Part shown: positions 4,698 to 6,386 of the stretch, piece by piece | Layout: each line of letters begins with the position of its first letter | How positions within the stretch are numbered: position 1 is the stretch's first letter | Origin: Candidatus Ryanbacteria bacterium | Lineage (GTDB): Bacteria; Patescibacteriota; Minisyncoccia; Ryanbacterales; GWA2-47-10b | DNA: 6,386 bases | NCBI GenBank assembly: GCA_943354465.1 | Contig: CALRCC010000031.1 | Coordinates: 1 to 6,386, forward strand | Direction: 5' to 3' | Notes under the pieces: model-generated | What the model was told of the DNA's origin: nothing | The model's input: only the letters and a program-made list of their open reading frames with translations | The model's database searches: none | Translations under genes and position numbers: made by a program

Positions 4698-6386
4698 ATG
4701 ACTATCACAGATGGCCTCAACGAACACCAGAAAGAAGCTGTTTTGTCAACAAATGGCCCTCTATTGATTATCGCTGGCGCCGGATCCGGTAAGACCAAGA
4801 CAGTAGCTCATCGTATAGCCCACATAATCCAATCTGGGACTCCAGCTGAAAAAGTTTTGGCTGTCACTTTTACAAACAAAGCGGCAGGCGAGATGCGTGA
4901 GCGTATTTACGCGCTTTTGGCTCGCGAGCATATCACAGTACACAGCGGGAAAGAGCCGTTTGTAGGCACATTTCATTCTCTAGGCGTCTATATTTTAAAA
5001 AACCATGGACGAGCTATAGGCGTACCGCGATATTTCACAATTCTTGACGAAGAAGATACGCGACAAATCCTCAAAGACCTGATAGTAGAGTTTGAGCTTG
5101 ATCCTGATATATATACTCCGCCACGCATAAAAAATGCCATATCAAGTCTAAAAAACGAGATGATAGATGCGTCAACATTCGCCCAAACAACCGACAATAG
5201 TCCGTTTCAAAGAACGCTACGCAAGCTATATGTCGCCTATGAAGCACGGCTAATGAAGGTCAAAGGGCTTGATTTTGACGATTTACTTATGAAGACTGTA
5301 ATGCTGTTGCAGTCTTTTGATGAAATACGCGCGTATTACGAAGACAGATGGCACTATATTCATATAGACGAGTACCAAGATACGAACAAAGCTCAATATA
5401 TCCTTTCGCGCATGCTCGCCGCGCGTCATCGCAATATCGCTGTGGTTGGCGATATTGACCAAGCTATCTATTCATGGCGCGGAGCTGACTGGAGAAATAT
5501 ATTGCAATTTGAGCTTGATTGGCAAGGCACGCATATAATCACACTTGAAAATAATTACCGCTCTACAAAAGCGATTTTGGAAGCCGCCAACGCTATTATC
5601 ATCAACAATACAGAGCGCAAAGAGAAAACATTACGCCCAACCAAAGCAGAAGGGGAGCAAATAGGCCTGTGCGTGCTTGAAAATGAAAAGCAAGAAGGTA
5701 TGTTTATAGCAGAATATGTGATTGCCCTTATCGCGCGCGGGATAAAACCCGGTCAAATAGCCGTACTATTTCGCACAAACGCGCAATCGCGCGCCATTGA
5801 AGAGGCCTTTTTGCGTAAAGCAATCTCGTACAGACTGATCGCAGGGGTCAAGTTTTATGAACGCAAAGAGATCAAAGATGTGCTCGGTTACCTTAAATTC
5901 GCGCTCAATCCAGATGATTTGATTTCCAAAAAACGCATACTCAATACGCCCGCGCGCGGTATTGGCAAAGTGCTAATGCTAAAATATTTTGCTGGCGCCG
6001 TTCTCACTAAAAAAGAAGAGGAAAAAATAAATGTTTTTCTCACCATTATGGAAGATATAAAAAAAGCGGTTGGCGCGCGCACTGCCACAGAAGCTCTTAC
6101 GACCGTGATCAAGCGCGCTGGGTTTGAAGCATACTACAAAGGCAATAAATTGGAGGTTGATAGGCAAGAAAATGTTAAAGAAATGTTGAGTGTGGCAAAA
6201 AAGTTTGACTCCATACCATCGCCAGAAGGCATTGAGCGATTATTATCAGAGGCATCTTTGGCTACGCAAGATACAGAGGTAGAAGACAAGGACTCACAAG
6301 TTGTATTATTGACGGCTCACGCGGCAAAAGGCCTAGAATTTGATGTGGTCGTCATCGCAGGATTGGAAGAAGGGCTGTTTCCGCAC
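4698..6386 (+). CDS. uvrD: UvrD/PcrA-type superfamily 1A DNA helicase, 3' end outside window
   Basis: 563 codons are open to the right edge; the family is usually about 650-750 residues, so the C-terminal part with motif VI is missing only because the window ends. Visible motifs: Q motif LNEHQKEAV (7-15), Walker A AGAGSGKT (26-33), Ia AVTFTNKAAGEMRERI (from 55), Ib GTFHSL, Walker B IHIDEYQDTN (221-230), motif III VVGDIDQAIYSWRGA (249-263), YRST at 287-290, FRTNAQSRAIE (358-368), FYERKEIKDVLGYL in domain 2A, and motif V TAHAAKGLEF (539-548). Such 3'-5' translocases act in nucleotide-excision and mismatch repair and in clearing replication blocks; UvrD, PcrA and Rep cannot be told apart here. 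ATG 4698 is preferred because LDGLN-type N-termini begin there and a -10 lies just upstream. ATG 4680, in frame and 7 nt after AAGGA (4668-4672), is a real alternative adding six residues. No defects were seen. Confidence 0.94.
   Translation, partial: MTITDGLNEHQKEAVLSTNGPLLIIAGAGSGKTKTVAHRIAHIIQSGTPAEKVLAVTFTNKAAGEMRERIYALLAREHITVHSGKEPFVGTFHSLGVYILKNHGRAIGVPRYFTILDEEDTRQILKDLIVEFELDPDIYTPPRIKNAISSLKNEMIDASTFAQTTDNSPFQRTLRKLYVAYEARLMKVKGLDFDDLLMKTVMLLQSFDEIRAYYEDRWHYIHIDEYQDTNKAQYILSRMLAARHRNIAVVGDIDQAIYSWRGADWRNILQFELDWQGTHIITLENNYRSTKAILEAANAIIINNTERKEKTLRPTKAEGEQIGLCVLENEKQEGMFIAEYVIALIARGIKPGQIAVLFRTNAQSRAIEEAFLRKAISYRLIAGVKFYERKEIKDVLGYLKFALNPDDLISKKRILNTPARGIGKVLMLKYFAGAVLTKKEEEKINVFLTIMEDIKKAVGARTATEALTTVIKRAGFEAYYKGNKLEVDRQENVKEMLSVAKKFDSIPSPEGIERLLSEASLATQDTEVEDKDSQVVLLTAHAAKGLEFDVVVIAGLEEGLFPH

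Noticed and set aside
4761..6167. - strand frames of 62-74 codons opposite the helicase
   Set aside because: The + strand frame is a continuous UvrD/PcrA protein with all expected motifs in order; the antisense frames have no support.

Overview
The window looks like a chromosomal segment of a small-genome, host-dependent bacterium of the Candidate Phyla Radiation (Patescibacteria, most likely a Parcubacteria-type lineage). The basis is overall style: a single-pass membrane protein of unknown family with a cytoplasmic 'LIRTMKGDAEQL' head, a DksA-like protein with half of its zinc ligands replaced, a LysM-M23 hydrolase with an HGYNGVDIAAP motif, very tight gene packing and almost no Shine-Dalgarno sequences. 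No in-frame TGA occurs in any gene, so the ordinary bacterial code (table 11) applies and the UGA=Gly lineages are unlikely. The taxonomic placement is inference.

Layout. Positions 21-2778 hold three tightly spaced + strand genes: an uncharacterised membrane protein, a DksA/TraR-type protein and a complete ComM/YifB AAA+ protein (gaps of 13 and 3 nt, probably one operon). Next comes a compact hicB-hicA toxin-antitoxin pair (2821-3274). It lies between two identical 33-bp direct repeats (2752-2784 and 3281-3313); the first copy contains the last eight codons and stop of comM. The arrangement looks like a small cassette inserted at the 3' end of comM that left that gene intact. Directly after the second repeat is a near-perfect sigma-70 promoter (TTGACA-N17-TATACT). 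It drives an orphan stretch of about 156 nt that folds into a long rod and ends at a strong symmetric terminator: a candidate small RNA. The terminator also serves the convergent - strand gene, a secreted two-LysM, M23-type cell-wall hydrolase (3524-4555). A 142-bp divergent intergenic region separates it from a UvrD/PcrA-type helicase that runs off the right edge (4698-6386, 563 codons present).

How the parts relate. ComM is a helicase-like factor for natural transformation and branch migration, and the UvrD/PcrA helicase serves repair and replication. The M23 hydrolase remodels or cuts peptidoglycan. The DksA-like protein may modulate RNA polymerase. Nothing ties all of these into one pathway. 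The most notable parts are the repeat-bounded hicBA cassette at the comM end and the unannotated structured RNA beside it.
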